DNA from: Sinorhizobium sp. 8-89
GTDB lineage: Bacteria > Pseudomonadota > Alphaproteobacteria > Rhizobiales > Rhizobiaceae
Length of the DNA: 64,000 nucleotides
Assembly: GCF_030124325.1 (NCBI RefSeq)
Contig: NZ_JASKLR010000020.1
Span: 1-64,000 of the forward strand
Direction: 5' to 3'
Under the pieces are notes generated by a model. The model saw only the letters and a list, made by a program, of their open reading frames with translations, ran no database searches and had not been told where the DNA came from. The stretch's first letter is position 1, and every line of letters begins with the position of its first letter. Both the position numbers and the translations under genes were made by a program. Positions 63,941 to 64,000 of the stretch are shown one piece after another.

Positions 63941-64000
63941 ATGCGAGGTCGAGCCCTGAAGCTTTCGCCGGCACGACGCCTCGTCGGAGATCTGATGAGG
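63941..64000 (+). CDS. Start of an unidentified gene cut by the window edge
   Basis: The first 20 codons of a frame that begins MRGRALKLSPARRLVGDLMR, with AGAGGTGGC upstream. A second ATG three bases earlier could be the start instead. A resemblance of KLSPARRLVGDLM to acyltransferase openings (2-oxo-acid dehydrogenase E2-like, PRRLVxDLMHFA) was noted but is too short to trust. Confidence 0.4.
   Translation, partial: MRGRALKLSPARRLVGDLMR

Overview
The window looks like a replicon segment (chromid or megaplasmid type) from the Sinorhizobium/Ensifer group of Rhizobiales. The grounds are gene content and order recalled from that group (pcaR divergent from pcaIJF, sfnB-type sulfur acquisition, SMb-type sugar and amino-acid ABC operons), high GC with alpha-proteobacterial codon use, a rhizobial alpha-r14/cuckoo-type small RNA with anti-Shine-Dalgarno loops, and a short intergenic repeat family. 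No rRNA, tRNA, CRISPR array, integrase or insertion sequence was seen. The window opens inside a flavin monooxygenase gene and closes in the first codons of another gene.

Layout. (1) 1-1768: FMN reductase plus LLM monooxygenase, probably for organosulfur use. (2) 2161-6301: a three-gene periplasmic molybdenum hydroxylase operon (cytochrome c, 2Fe-2S subunit, molybdopterin subunit); the large subunit is cut by an in-frame TGA. (3) 6568-10962: DUF1127 protein, aldo/keto reductase, VOC protein, an ArsR-SRPBCC-DoxX operon with a clear operator, and a hypothetical gene. (4) 11143-14442: an FAD protein divergent from sfnB. (5) 14713-18245: oxyR divergent from katG, then a small charged protein. (6) 18718-23021: a pcaQ-like regulator, a GNAT enzyme, gamma-glutamyltransferase and a sulfite-oxidase-fold enzyme. 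(7) 23458-30660: an envelope polysaccharide cluster (two GT4 glycosyltransferases, a Wzx-like flippase, a polysaccharide pyruvyl transferase) followed by an ABC exporter broken by two frameshifts. (8) 30912-36694: a PCMT-like methyltransferase, a P-loop kinase, pcaR/pcaIJF with a long operator palindrome, and an acylphosphatase. (9) 36857-38869: an anti-SD small RNA, then an ECF sigma factor with matching promoter motifs in front of itself and in front of a DUF4142-cupredoxin operon. (10) 38919-42565: a polar amino-acid ABC operon with a frameshifted GntR regulator. (11) 42765-51932: a sugar ABC operon with two glycoside hydrolases and a frameshifted LacI regulator. (12) 52805-60127: a second LacI-led operon with an amino-acid ABC transporter, an SDR and a 1010-residue kinase/M23/phospho-lyase-type fusion. 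(13) 60431-64000: an SDR, an L,D-transpeptidase, two lipoproteins and an ICMT-family methyltransferase.

How the genes work together. Both LacI-family operons carry paired AAAC/GTTT operators 21 bp apart (centre to centre) upstream, and a third, single operator precedes the GH42 gene, so the two systems may share or cross-read operators. The fusion protein, its transporter and the SDR suggest import of an amino alcohol or hydroxylated amine, phosphorylation, phospho-elimination to an aldehyde, and redox conversion. The pca genes convert beta-ketoadipate to succinyl-CoA and acetyl-CoA.

Caution: four genes carry five lesions (one nonsense codon, four indels). They may be real decay or sequence errors; reads would decide.
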